A stretch of DNA of 33,920 nt from Pelargonium nanum (GCA_036897485.1 JAYMTF010000555.1:1-33920); one strand, 5' to 3'; shown: positions 21,991 to 33,108, counted from the first letter of the stretch. The notes: a model not told the origin generated them from the sequence alone. Translations and numbers: made by a program.

Positions 21991-22234
21991 ATTTTGACTA
22001 GAGGTGACGAAAGTTAGAGTTGGGTTGATAAACCATAACCCGACTCTATAGGGTTTTCAGGTTGGTCGGGTCAGGTTTCAGACATAAAATTCATTTTTTG
22101 CGGGTATGCCCGACTCTAACTCAACACATGTTTTTGGGTTGATAAACTCAGACCCAAAACCGACCCCGAAATGGGTTGGATTTCGGGCACCCGGCGAGTC
22201 GGGTACCCTTTGCTTCGCCAACTCTAATTTTGAC
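21991..22234. mobile_element. hAT-like MITE upstream of the ammonium transporter
   Basis: The perfect 8-bp direct repeat attttgac (21991-21998 and 22227-22234) flanks a 228-bp element (21999-22226). Its terminal inverted repeats read tagaggtgacgaa on the left and tagagttggcgaa on the right (reverse complemented). Duplication length and layout indicate a non-autonomous hAT element. The interior has repeated gggttgataaa and cgggt motifs. It ends 272 bp before the AMT1 start codon. Confidence 0.75.
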
Positions 22235-22417
22235 TGCCAAAGACCTCCTCCATAGTTGGAGCTCAGTGTGTAGTAAAGCACCAAAATGAGTGGAAACAAC
22301 AGAGTTTCAGGCCTATCCATTCAAAATAGAACCCACAACCAGTCAACTTCACTAACATCTACCATTCAACATTTGAAACCACAAAACAATCTTAGCTTAG
22401 CTACTTGCTTTGGTTTC

Positions 22418-22425
22418 TATAATAT
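22418..22425 (+). promoter_or_regulatory. Possible TATA box of AMT1
   Basis: TATAATAT lies about 75-80 bp upstream of the AMT1 ATG at 22499, followed by a C/T-rich leader. If used, transcription would begin downstream of the in-frame ATG at 22286 and exclude it. Confidence 0.4.
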
Positions 22426-22498
22426 CTTCCATCTTCTTCCCTCTCCACCAACCAACCAACCCATCTCTCTGTTCTCTGTTTTCTGCTCTGTCTCTCCC

Positions 22499-23884
22499 AT
22501 GGCGGACTCATGGGAAGACAGTGTCACCAGCTCCATCAACACCATCTACCTCCTTTTCTCTGCTTATTTGGTCTTTGTCATGCAGCTCGGCTTCGCCATG
22601 CTCTGCGCCGGCTCGGTCCGAGCCAAGAACGCCATGAACATAATGCTCACCAACGTTGTCGACGCCGTCGTCGGCAGCATCTCCTACTTCCTCTTCGGCT
22701 TCGCTTTCGCCTTCGGCGGCGATTCGAATCCTTTTATCGGTACTTACTATTTTGCTCTCTCCGACGTACCCAACACTACTTATGACTACAGTTTCTTTCT
22801 TTATCAGTGGGCTTTTGCTATCGCCGTCGCCGGAATCACCAGCGGCTCTATCGCCGAGCGGACCCAGTTCAGTGCCTATCTTGTTTTTTCGTTCTTTTTG
22901 ACAGGGTTTGTTTACCCGGTCGTGGCCCACTGGGTGTGGTCGTCCAGCGGGTGGCTCAGTGCGGGTCTGACCCACCCGCTGTTTGGGTCCGGCGCGATTG
23001 ACTTCGCTGGGAGTGGTGTGGTACACTTGGTGGGCGCGATTGCCGGGTTCTGGGGCGCTCTCATTGAAGGCCCGCGGGTAGGGCGGTTCGATGCTTTTGG
23101 CAAGCCGGTCCCAATGCGGGGGCACAACGCGACGCTTGTGGTGCTCGGGACGTTTTTGCTTTGGTTCGGATGGTTCGGGTTCAATCCCGGTTCGTTTGAT
23201 AAGATTCTCGTGGCTTACCCGAACACAACCGACCAAGGAAATTGGACCTCAGTTGGTCGGACCGCTGTCACCACCACTCTGGCCGGTTCGACCGCGGGAA
23301 TCGTCACGCTCTTCGGCCGCCGGCTCCTAGTTGGCCACTGGGATGCGCTCGACGTCTGCAATGGCCTCCTCGGCGGGTTCGTCGCAATCCCCCCCGGCTG
23401 CTCCGTGGTCGAGCCGTGGGCCGCTATAGTCTGCGGTTTTTTCGCGGCTTGGGTTCTAATCGGGCTGAACCGGTTGGCATTGAAGCTGAGATTCGACGAC
23501 CCGTTGGAGGCGACTCAATTGCACGGAGGGTGTGGCGCGTGGGGGTTGATCTTCACCGGACTCTTCGCCAAAGAAAAGTACGTCCTCCAAGCCTACGACT
23601 CTGGCGAGTCCGACGTGTCCCGGCCATTTGGGCTGCTCATGGGAGGAGGATGGGGGTTGCTTGGCTCGCAAGTAATTGAAGTTCTGGTGATAGTGTTTTG
23701 GGTCAGTGCAACAATGGGTCCTCTGTTCTATGGGCTGCAAAAGCTCAGGATTCTGAGAATCTCCATTGAAGACGAAGTTGCCGGACTCGATATCTCCAGC
23801 CACGGAGGCTATGCGTATGTTGCTCATCCGGAAGAGAATCACCCGCGTTTTTACACAGATTATGTACGATTGCAAGACCAATAG
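22499..23884 (+). CDS. AMT1-type high-affinity ammonium transporter, intronless
   Basis: An 11-helix plasma-membrane channel-like carrier that takes up ammonium and works as a trimer. The gene is a single exon of 461 aa, as usual for AMT1. The N-terminus is short, with [27 protein letters not shown] starting near residue 18 rather than ~45. Pore residues are intact: H144 (VVAHWVW) and H342 ([10 protein letters not shown]) are the twin histidines, and the AMT signature FGFNPGS and DVCNGLLGG are present. The cytosolic tail has [17 protein letters not shown], where S433 aligns with the regulatory phospho-threonine T460 of Arabidopsis AMT1;1. An in-frame ATG at 22286 would add 71 unrelated residues, so I use 22499. 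GC is high. It is convergent with the RING gene, 717 bp apart. I cannot assign a subtype number. Confidence 0.95.
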   Translation: MADSWEDSVTSSINTIYLLFSAYLVFVMQLGFAMLCAGSVRAKNAMNIMLTNVVDAVVGSISYFLFGFAFAFGGDSNPFIGTYYFALSDVPNTTYDYSFFLYQWAFAIAVAGITSGSIAERTQFSAYLVFSFFLTGFVYPVVAHWVWSSSGWLSAGLTHPLFGSGAIDFAGSGVVHLVGAIAGFWGALIEGPRVGRFDAFGKPVPMRGHNATLVVLGTFLLWFGWFGFNPGSFDKILVAYPNTTDQGNWTSVGRTAVTTTLAGSTAGIVTLFGRRLLVGHWDALDVCNGLLGGFVAIPPGCSVVEPWAAIVCGFFAAWVLIGLNRLALKLRFDDPLEATQLHGGCGAWGLIFTGLFAKEKYVLQAYDSGESDVSRPFGLLMGGGWGLLGSQVIEVLVIVFWVSATMGPLFYGLQKLRILRISIEDEVAGLDISSHGGYAYVAHPEENHPRFYTDYVRLQDQ

Positions 23885-24601
23885 TGATGATGAAACCAGA
23901 ATTGATAGTACATAATTGTGCAATGCCCAAATGTTCATATTCTATTTGGTTCACTGGAAAGTGAACATGTAGTTGTTTGCTGTAATCTTTGTTTCCATGA
24001 GCATCCATTGAAATATTCTTTTTGTATCAGAAGGTTTATTATCTGAATGGTCATACCATACCCATGTCCAAAATCTATTGCTCTATCGGTTGAACTTCAA
24101 ATTTGAAATTTTGACTTTTTCAAAATATAGATACCAAATCAATTTGGAGAACCAATTGACTTTTTGCACAAGCATAACCATAAAAAGCTTGAAAATTCAT
24201 TGTAACAATTTCAAAAGCCAAAACTATTAGATCCGGTTCTCAGTGCGATCCGGAAAATGAACACAAAAAATGATGCCCCCACAAAACTTTAGTGGACTCA
24301 CAAAACGGACAAACACAATAAAGTATCAGATAATCAGTCACAATCTGCTGTTTAAATATCTTCTGGAAATGAAGATTTTTCTCAAAATGAGGATAAGAGA
24401 GATCAATTCTATCATAATGAAGACATACCAAAACAGTGGAGTGAAAGATAAGTTATTATTTAATATTTGCGAGGTACTCAGAGAATTAGTTCAAGTTCGT
24501 AGAACCTTTAGCAACATTTACAATTCAAGAAGTCTACTGTCTCAGATAAAATTATGCAGACAAACTTGTTATGTACATTCCGCAAACCTGTACATGAGCT
24601 C
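23885..24601. other. Convergent 3' regions of AMT1 and RING gene
   Basis: AT-rich spacer between two convergent genes, holding both 3' untranslated regions. Frames at 24240-24614 show no domain. Confidence 0.5.
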
Positions 24602-26780
24602 TCACCGAATGTGAGAATCATGGGGAAGATATACGGGATCGGGAACAATAAGAGGTAATTTATCGATGTACATAAACAGCCTCTTACAGTTTTCACTTGA
24701 TATCGAGGATAAATCTTCTATGTCGCGGTTGTCAGTGTATATCCAAAGGTCACCAGAGTCAACTCGTTTGAGGCTATCCCGACAAAATGGGCACGACTGA
24801 GATCGCTCACGCCTGAAGAAAACACAGAATAATGATAGATGTTATCAGTTATTATGCCCTACAAATGAAGGACAGCCTGCAAGCAACTACCCCATCCAAT
24901 CCCCCACAAGGGCAAAAACAGGTAAAACAAAAATTATCGCCAATAATGAGCAATTGAAGTGTTGAACCCACAAACTAAGGTGGTGTTTAAATCAGGTCTA
25001 CTGAAACTAAGCTTTTTGGGTCCACAATCAAAACCGAGTCAAAACCTCTAAGCCATACCACACCCATACTAATCCCCATTCGAACCGGGAGTTTTAAAGC
25101 AACTGCATTCTCTACGACAGGAACTCAAGACCACAGAACAACCCCTGGCAGTTGACCCTTGAAAATATATAACAACACAACTGTAAAGGGGTAAAATATA
25201 AAGAGCTTACCAATCTCGATAACACTTGAAACACATAGCATGGGTGCAATTAGGCAACACAACCTTGCTGTTGATCTCCAAGCAAATCCCGCACTCCTCG
25301 TCTCTCTCGAGATCAGCTTCGGATAGCTTCCCCCTCTCCGACTCATCCTTCCTTTTGTACCTCATGGTACATAACTCCTTTTGTTTCCTATCTTCCAAAT
25401 CTGTGATGCCTCTTTGAAGTTGCATCAAAGAAGGAAATATCACCGCTGTTAATGAAGACACCCAAAGTGGTCAGTACATAATTTCCAAATTAGCTGCACT
25501 GATATCTTGTGTAATATGCAGTAAAGAGGATAGCTCCTCTGGTATTACACATTAATCATACAATTGGTTTGTAGTCACTCACCATAGAACTCTCTAATAC
25601 TTGCTTTCCGTTCATAAACGGACATTGTGGTCTTGCCATCTGCATAAGTCTGCATCAATATCCACATTGGAACACCAAACCAAAAACAATCAGTCACTTA
25701 ACTTGCTACATTGTTAAAGACGAATTGAATGTCAAATAGTCCAGAGAAACAATGAAGAAATCACGAATTAAGCAGGAGCAGAATGTGAAATCACAATAGA
25801 ATTTTGTGTTGAAGATAAATGTACCATATAAATAAGGATTCTGAGCAACCCAAGGGCACCGGCAAGGTGACAATCAGTCCATTGAACAAGAAACATAAAT
25901 AAGTTGGCAACAGGACTATAGGATAGTCTCATCTGAAGGCGTGCTCCATCTTTCCCCCTCGGATAATCTAGAGCCCTGAATTCACATCCAAGAAAGTAGC
26001 AGCAAACAGAGACCATATCAATTAACATCCCACCGGCGGTCTTATCATCAAAACAATAAACAAAACACTGCACCATCCAATAAACCCGAACAATAGTGCT
26101 TCTCACTCCAATTGCATAACCGATGGCAAGAGCCATTTAACTTGCAACTTTAATGAAAACCAACATAATATTGTAATGAACTTCACTAGAAATGGACCCT
26201 GGAATTTTTCCCAGTGAAGTAACTGTGAAAAAATGTGATAAAACCCTAAAACCCAAAACCCAGTTGTAGTAAAATCTAATCAAATGATAAATACTCCAGT
26301 AGATAATGTGCTTCTCCTTGTCACAAATTCACCTAATGCTGCTATACAATAGTCAAAACCCATAGCATGACAAACCGAGAATTCCCAAATTTGATCAATA
26401 ATTTCTCAAAAATAGCAAAATATGAACCCTATTTTCAGAAACACTAAGCACTTTAGAACAAAAATAGTAAAAAAATGTACTTTTTTGAAAAAAAAATCCA
26501 ATCATTCAGAAAATTCCAACCATATCCACTGAATGCTCACAAAACAGAACCTTCCCGAAACCACAAAAGCTAATAACACTTACATAACCTACGATCATCT
26601 AGCTGCATACACTCATGAAAACCAGAACAAAAGGCTTCAAATTCATATTTTTTAAAGCAAATTTACAGAATCAACAGAAATTTCAGAAGCAAAAGAGAGT
26701 GAAAGAGATAATTACAAAGTATTGGCATGCTGAATATCAGCTTCAAGCGCTTTGAGAGAATCCTTGAATGACTTTACCAT
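24602..26780 (-). CDS. AIRP2-like C3HC4 RING E3 ubiquitin ligase, 5 exons
   Basis: A cytosolic E3 ubiquitin ligase family; Arabidopsis AIRP2 promotes ABA and drought responses by ubiquitinating target proteins. Minus-strand exons are 26780-26716, 25975-25825, 25649-25583, 25445-25211 and 24812-24602, all GT-AG, giving 242 aa, the AIRP2 length. The N-terminal family region reads KSFKDSLKALEADIQHANTLALDYP, then MRLSYSP and WTDCHLAGALGLLRILIY. The RING at 146-183 has C146, C149, C161, H163, C166, C169, C180 and C183, with linker W173. The tail has GDLWIYT and YIDKLPLIVPDP. Intron 1 is 740 bp. AIRP2 has close paralogs, and position next to a cis-prenyltransferase suggests the paralog near AT5G58780, so the symbol is for the family. 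Confidence 0.93.
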
Positions 26781-27030
26781 GGCCGTTTATTTTCCCGGAA
26801 AATAAATCCCATCAAACAAACAGAAAATCCAGAAAAATAAAAAAAATCCCCAACTCTCCACCGCTCTAAAAATCGATGATCAAAGCTTCAGATACGATAC
26901 TGAAATCAAAAAAACGAAATTGAATTTCTCGCACTTTCGTAACTCTCGATGAACCTTTTTCTCGCTCCTCGCTTCAACTCTCTCTCTCTCTCCTCTGTAC
27001 TATCCGTTTCTACTTTCTTCTAGTTCTTGT
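26781..27030 (-). other. 5' leader of the RING gene with (CT)n tract
   Basis: Immediately upstream of the RING start codon on the minus strand. A CT-repeat tract lies at about 26977-26993 (GA-rich on the coding strand), followed by likely transcription-start sequence near 27010-27030. Confidence 0.4.
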
Positions 27031-27248
27031 AGCTAGGGATGTTGGACCGAAATTACGTATTTGCCCCCACCAGTCACCGGTTTTTTTATTATATTTATTA
27101 TATAAATTTTAAACCGGGTTTCTATTATCTTTAGCGCAAATGTTTTTAAAGTCTTGTCTGGAACCAATGATGTGTAGCCACGTAGCATAGCGTGTGAAGA
27201 GGAGAGGGTATATACGTAATTTTATTTTTTTATGGGGAGCGGTTTTGC

Positions 27249-27254
27249 CACGTG
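27249..27254 (-). promoter_or_regulatory. G-box upstream of the RING gene
   Basis: CACGTG in gccacgtgg, about 470 bp upstream of the start codon. A palindromic G-box fits the ABA-linked biology of AIRP2-type genes, but this is inference. A second ccacgtag site lies near 27179. Confidence 0.4.
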
Positions 27255-27399
27255 GAAGCATCTGGTGGGTTGATGAAGAGGTTACTGCGGAACCGGATGC
27301 AGAGGAAAGAAAAAACCGCTGGTTTTGCCTCAAGTTTTATAAACCGGCGGTGCAGCTAGAAATTACCATATTGGACATTGCTAGTAAAAACTTGTGATA

Positions 27400-29535
27400 A
27401 TGATTTTGTTTAATAAGGGATTGATTTATTAGTAGGTTGATTTTGACACCCAAAAAATATATATTACCAATTAAATTCATGGATTAATTTATTAGGTGAA
27501 TAAGATGGTTTTTTGTATTCATTAATACAAAATGGCATAGAATTTCATGGATGGAGGAGTTAATTAAGTATTTAAAATGATAAAATTTTCAAATAAAAAC
27601 TCAAACATTTATTATTTGATATAATAATATAGATATTATTTTCTTCCTTTCAAAATAGTTGTTCATTTTTTTTAATCTTTTAAAATAATTACAAATTATC
27701 TATAATATTTTAAAATAAATAAGATAAAATACATTAAATTTGTTATAACAATGATACAATATAGTAAAAGAAGAAGAAAAAACTCCATCATATTTAACTA
27801 ATCTTTAATCTTTAAAGGAAGAGAAATGAGACCATTATTTTGAGACTAATATATCATAATTATTTGGCTTAATTAAATTAAAAATCACAATCTTAATTAG
27901 AGAATGAAAATGTAAAACTATCCTATTGTTGTGTAGAAGCTTCTCTCTCTCTTTTTGTTAAATAAAAAAAACATCTACATAGAGGATTGTGTCATTTATT
28001 TTGGGAAAAGGAGAATTATGTAACTTAAATGATGGATGATTCATATTTTTTTGAACATATATATACAATATATCTTGCTAAATACATGTGATTGATTGTA
28101 CTTTAATTCATGGACAGTTACAATATCTAAAGCAATATGGTAACTCTTGTGCAACAAGGATTATGAGTGTGATCTAAGGCAATATTGTATAAAATATAAA
28201 GCAATTAAAGGTACAAAATATGCTAAAAATATGGAAGAATGAATTATAATTATCTCTAAATAATAATTGCAATACAAAAATGGGAGATATTTTCCATAAT
28301 TTGAGTAAAACACATTCATTAAATAATCAACACAAGTAGTGGGCAGTGAAAACAAAAGTTTTGGTACCAAACATGTGAATTTTATATTGGTATGGATAAG
28401 GTTCAAATAGCACAATAAGATATTCATACAAGTGGATAAGGTCAAGGACCCATAAAGTCTAATTATTCTCTTAATTCAATCATGTTAATATTAATTATTC
28501 TTTCATGAGCTCTTAATGAGATTTAATATAGATCATCATGAGCCAAAAAAAGTAATTACCCAAAAAAATTAAGTAATACGTGTCAAGTTACTTTTGGATT
28601 ACGTTAAATTAAACTAATGAGGAGATGACACCTTATTAAATTTCAGTTATACTGGTGGAGCGGAACGACCCGTCCGAATCTAAGAGTCATAATAAGGTAT
28701 ACCTCATTAACGACTTAGTCTAAACCAAAAACTAATTAGCTTTAGACCCCTCCTTTCTTATACTGAAAAGGTAAATAACCAAATTATACTTACATTTATC
28801 CATTTTACCGTCACGTGAAATAAAATTCGATTATCTGACGTGGAATTGTAGTTCGAGATACTACTAGAACAATAATATTATATATGAAATGTAACATAAA
28901 TTTTTAATAATACATTTACATCCATTATGACTGTTGTTGAGCACAATAATGGTCTTTTATGTGGTGGTGGTGGTCCCTTTGTGTAGCTTTGGTGGGTTGG
29001 GTGGGTGGGTTTTTCACCTACCTTAAAGCCAAAAAATTTTAGGGTTTGTTTTACTAGTAAATAAGTTTGAAGCTGCAAATATTATTGGTCCACCCCCACT
29101 AAAGTTATGGCTGGTTTGGTTCATCTATAGGCTATCAATTTGGGTCACAATTCATAGCCTACATCTAGTGCTTAAGGTATTAACTTTCTACTTAGATCTA
29201 ACTTACGCATCAGAGGAGTTTAAGTTGGAAGAAGCTTTGTTTTGTCGGATTAGATGCTCGGGAGTATGGGAAGATTGCATCTAATCATCCGGAGAAGTCT
29301 TGGAGTAACACTCGAGACAGTTTAAGATGAGACATTCACTCATAAAAATGTATTCTATGATATCAAAATAATGGGTATATGCATTATGTATATGAGATAC
29401 AGTATAGAGTTATTGTATGTACATCCAACAAAACCTTGATGTTGATCTGATGCTTGTTGGACTCTAAATGGTAGAAACATTGTATAAATATATGGATAGT
29501 ATACCATTTCAGGTAGCTTTGTAATGACCACTTGC
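27400..29535. other. Long AT-rich intergenic region, no gene recognised
   Basis: Very AT-rich, with only chance frames (for example 28161-28445 on minus, a Leu/Ile/Tyr-rich translation without domains). The last ~200 bp before 29535 serve as the 3' region of the cis-prenyltransferase. I found no bounded transposon, although A/T bias makes decayed elements hard to see by eye. Confidence 0.5.
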
Positions 29536-32176
29536 TTATGAATCTCTTCCGCCATAGCGTCTTTGCCTCTTCTGAAATGAAGCTAACGACTCCACGAACT
29601 CTTCTTTCCCAAAATCGGGCCAGAGTGATTGCACAAAGAAGAGTTCAGTGTATGCCAATTGCCACAACAAGAAGTTGCTGACTCTAAGTTCACCACTTGT
29701 TCGTATCAACAGATCAGGGTAGGGAAACTCGGTGCAATTGGTTTCCAGTTCTTGTTCAATTAGAGATTCGTCGATGTCTTCCACTGAAATAAGGCCATCC
29801 TTTGCTTTCTGAGCAATGCTTTTGCAAGCTTGTATGACATCATATTTGCCGCTGTAACTAACTGCTACAATCAATTGGAGCAGAGTGTTGTCTTTTGTGC
29901 TCTCCTCAGCGTCACTTATCAGATCCTGTAGAGATTTGGGGAGCTTTGATTGATCTCCTATCACTGATATTCGAATACCTTCCCTGATAAAATAAGAACA
30001 CGGTGATTGGTGAGTTCTATTTTCCCACAGGAACTCCAATATAAATTTAAGGGTTAATGAGAGCAATGAAGTGATGGCATTGGTGGCTAACAAAGCATCG
30101 CAATCTCAAATTTTAATTCCGGACATAATTGCACTTTTGAAATTGTGTTTTCTTTACTACCCGCTGAAATGACTAATGCCTTCTTCATCTCTAAACACAA
30201 CAGCAAGAGACTGATAGATATGTAATCTAACCATTAAGAAAAAAGAAAATCTAGCTCTTGCTTAGCATTTATCTTTACAGCCAAAGTAAAGCAAACAAAG
30301 CTCAATACTTTGGATGGCAGTACCAGCACACAAGTGTTTAGAGTGTTAATCAAACATGAGATGAAAAAACAAATTCAGTAGGACAAAATCACTCTCTAGA
30401 GTTCAACGAGCAAGAGAATAGGGTATTCTTCTGCAGCACAGGAGTCTTGTGTCAAGAATAGATCACTGTCCTCATGGAAAGATCCCTCAAAAAAACTATT
30501 TCAGTGATACATTTGGTTCTTAAGAATGTAGAAAATCTAATATATTAGAATTTTGATCTTACAATCTTTCATTATGAGTGACAATTGAAACCAAATTCTC
30601 CACTCAACTAGCCTAATATAACAGCCCAGTTTCATCCAAGTCAAAACAACAGAAACCATAAATTTTGATAGCTATATTCATATCCTCGTTGTTGGATTTC
30701 CTTACAACCAGATTGCAAATAGTCCATTATTGCCAAATAAAAATGAAAAACACGCAAATCAAACACAACTTATTCTTTCCATCAACACTGCCTTTTCCTG
30801 GTAACTTGCAGGCTACAAAAGGAGGGTTTTTCTCTGTTCTCCCCAACCTAGAAACCCAATCTTGAAGTAGAACACCAAAACAACGTTGTTTTTTTATTTA
30901 TTTTTTATTTTTAAGTTGTCAAACCAAAAGTTTGAACTATTAAGGGCTTGTTCAGGAACCCCCATAAGGCTCCTTCAACCTATTATTTTACACTATTCTT
31001 CTATAAGGCTTGTTCGGGAACGCCCATAAGGCTCCTTCAACCTCCTTCTAGACTTTGGCACATACGATAAAGTCGACTTCCAAAGGAGGTAGTTTGTTTG
31101 GGTAAACTTTGGTCCAAAAGTTATGAAAGAGCTCCAAGCTTACTTCTTCAGCAAAAGGAAGAGAAAAAAAAAAGATTTGTTTATGTTGCCCCAGACTTTT
31201 GGCTGTGGTCGGTCAAGAAGATACCATTTTGGTAATTACATCATTTCAAAATACATTTCCCTCATATTTTACCGAACAATCTACCTTCTCAAAATACATT
31301 TTCAAACTCCTTTACAACTAATTCTACCAAATAATCGTTAAAATACTTATTCAAGCAAAAGTTACTTTTACCATCGAATTTTGGACAACTATGTTCCCAA
31401 ACAATCACAATATTTGCTTTGAAAATTGAAAATAACAAATCACACAGCAAGCTAATAAGGACCCAATTGATCAAAATTGTATATTAGACTTTAGAGGGTT
31501 CAAATTTTGTAAAAGCTACAAGTTCAAGAGAAAACTAAGTACCTTTTAAAATTCTGCAGCTCAGATTTAATACCTCTCTCAAACAAACTCATCAAAAACT
31601 CTACCTCTACCTGCAACAACAAGCAACACACCAACACAAAAATGCTATCAGTACCGTACAATTCAACAAAAAAACTGTCCGTACACCAAATTACCGCCAA
31701 AAAAAATCGAAATCGCAATTCACCTTAGGTCGAATCCAATTGTCATACGAAAACGCGAAGACGGTGAGGACCTTGATTCCCCATCTACCGCACATCTCAA
31801 CGAGCTTCCTCAGCGACCTCACGCCGGCCTCGTGTCCCGCCGCCGACGGAAGCCCCCGTTTCCGGGCCCACCTCACGTTCCCGTCCATGATCACCGCAAC
31901 GTGCTTCGGCATCAGCTCCCGGAGCAGGCCCTCCGGCAACTCCTCTTCCTCCGGCGAGTATCCGGTGCGGATTTTGCCGCCATTTAGGTCCTCGTCTTCT
32001 TCTCGGAGAGCTACGTCGGTGGTGGCTGCGAGAAGCTTCGGAGGTCGCGGAAGAGAGAGCGAAGCGACGAGGCTTGTTTTGGTGGTGCTTTGAATTTGAG
32101 AGGGAAACGGTTTGAGCTTGGTTCTGAGAGGAATAGGGGCGTTCTCGATCGGAATAGGGACGCGCAAGGATAGCAT
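29536..32176 (-). CDS. cis-Prenyltransferase, plastid-type, 3 exons
   Basis: Adds isopentenyl diphosphate in cis to an allylic primer (UPPS/DHDDS family), making short- or medium-chain polyprenyl diphosphates. Minus-strand exons are 32176-31724, 31610-31543 and 29983-29536, both introns GT-AG, giving 322 aa. Residues 1-55 are Ser/Pro/Arg-rich and transit-like, then an acidic linker. Conserved regions: HVAVIMDGNVRWARKRGLP with catalytic D98; AFSYDNWIRP (141-150); ISVIGD; YSGKYDV; and PDLLIRTSGELRVSNFLLWQ followed by AYTELFF, with the diphosphate-binding arginines and serine. MDGNV and RTSGE fit the plastid branch such as AT5G58770-58784. The S-Y-D-N-W loop differs from the usual S-T/S-E-N-W. 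Intron 2 is 1559 bp and contains a MITE-like insertion. Product chain length cannot be read from the sequence. Confidence 0.93.
30942..31410. mobile_element. MITE-like element in cis-prenyltransferase intron 2, with duplicated left end
   Basis: The left end aagggcttgttcaggaac and the right end (reverse complement gattgtttgggaacat) form imperfect inverted repeats of the TTGTTYGGGAAC type seen in hAT-like MITEs. The left end is present twice in tandem, from 30942 and from about 31005; both contain cccataaggctccttcaacc. I could not find a convincing target duplication, so edges are approximate. Confidence 0.45.
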
Positions 32177-32590
32177 AATCCTGGTTTGGGTTAGTGCGTA
32201 ATCTTCTTTTTTTCTATTCGACCGTTGCTTCTTCTTTTTTGGGTCTGTTGAGATTTGGGAACCGAGAGGGGCTATAAAAGGCAGCGATTGGACGTGCGAC
32301 AAAGACAAAAGTGGCCAAAGCGACGTCGCATCATTGGTTATTAGTTGCATATATGGTCAAGTCTCTAGAAACTTCAGGGTCGTTTTATGGGTCACTATTG
32401 TACATTCTTGGTCACACAACTGGCTCCACAGTTTCTACCAATAGATTGAATTATTTGAGGCATATAATTTTTTTTTTAATATTTATTTTGGTTGGTTATA
32501 ATATGAGATTCGGTGAGAGGTGGCAAGATTTTGTGATTGCTGATGAGGATCAAAAAAGAATAAAAAATGTTATTCTGTATCGTAACACAC
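32177..32590. other. Upstream region of cis-prenyltransferase
   Basis: 5' leader and promoter side of the minus-strand cis-prenyltransferase. A TATAAAA at about 32274 lies in the opposite orientation. The plus-strand frame 32311-32703 runs into the LINE remnant and is not a gene. Confidence 0.45.
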
Positions 32591-32596
32591 CGTATG

Positions 32597-33108
32597 AATT
32601 AGTATGTTTTTTTTTTCAGCAAGCAGTACTTTTATTAAAAAAGTCGAATAGGCGAAAAATAAAAGTACACAGAGAAACGACCATGGTCACAAGCCGAGAA
32701 TGAAAGAAACAAGCAACAGGAGATAAAAAAAAACTAGCTATGACAATGTCAAAATAGGGTCTCTCCGCCATAAATCAAGAGAGTAGTCCGAGAGAGAAGA
32801 ACTGAGCAAACATGGTAGGAGAGTAAAGCTTAAGCACTGAATACGCAGAATTGAGTCACCAACGGCCAGGAATTTGTCTTCAAAGATCAATCCGTTCTGA
32901 GCGAGCTAAATGGTCCGAAAAACAATTGAACACAACCCGACCCGTACCTTATTGACACCCGAATTACCGTGAATCAAGGAGGGCCATGAACACAAAAATT
33001 CATAGCAGGAGCCTTGCAAAACCGCCGAGCATGACCACCAGTTCATAATACCCGACCAAACCTGAGTCGACCAGGCGCAATTAAGAAGTAGATGAAATTA
33101 GTATGTTT
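32597..33108 (-). mobile_element. 5'-truncated L1-type LINE end with target-site duplication
   Basis: The direct repeat aattagtatgttt is at 32597-32609 and 33096-33108. Between them, on the minus strand, is about 486 bp ending in a poly-A (the T run at 32607-32616). The minus-strand translation from about 33094 begins HLLLNCAW and continues through VWSGIMNWW and IWLAQNGLIFEDK-like text (with a stop where W is expected), the pattern of the reverse-transcriptase zinc-binding C-terminus of plant L1 elements. Several stops follow. It is a dead-on-arrival copy lacking endonuclease and polymerase. Confidence 0.75.

Noticed and set aside
22508..23236. 242-codon open frame on the minus strand opposite AMT1
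   Set aside because: It is a shadow of the GC-rich AMT1 coding strand. Its translation is Arg/Pro/Glu-rich with no family features, while the plus strand is an intact transporter.
27194..27397. 67-codon plus-strand frame upstream of the RING gene
   Set aside because: It covers the predicted promoter with its G-box, has no recognised features, and is short enough to be chance.
28161..28445. 94-codon minus-strand frame in AT-rich spacer
   Set aside because: The translation is Leu/Ile/Tyr-rich with no domain, in a very AT-rich region. This is typical of chance frames.
32311..32703. 130-codon plus-strand frame
   Set aside because: It runs across the target duplication and poly-T junction into the antisense side of the LINE remnant, so it is chimeric and not a gene.
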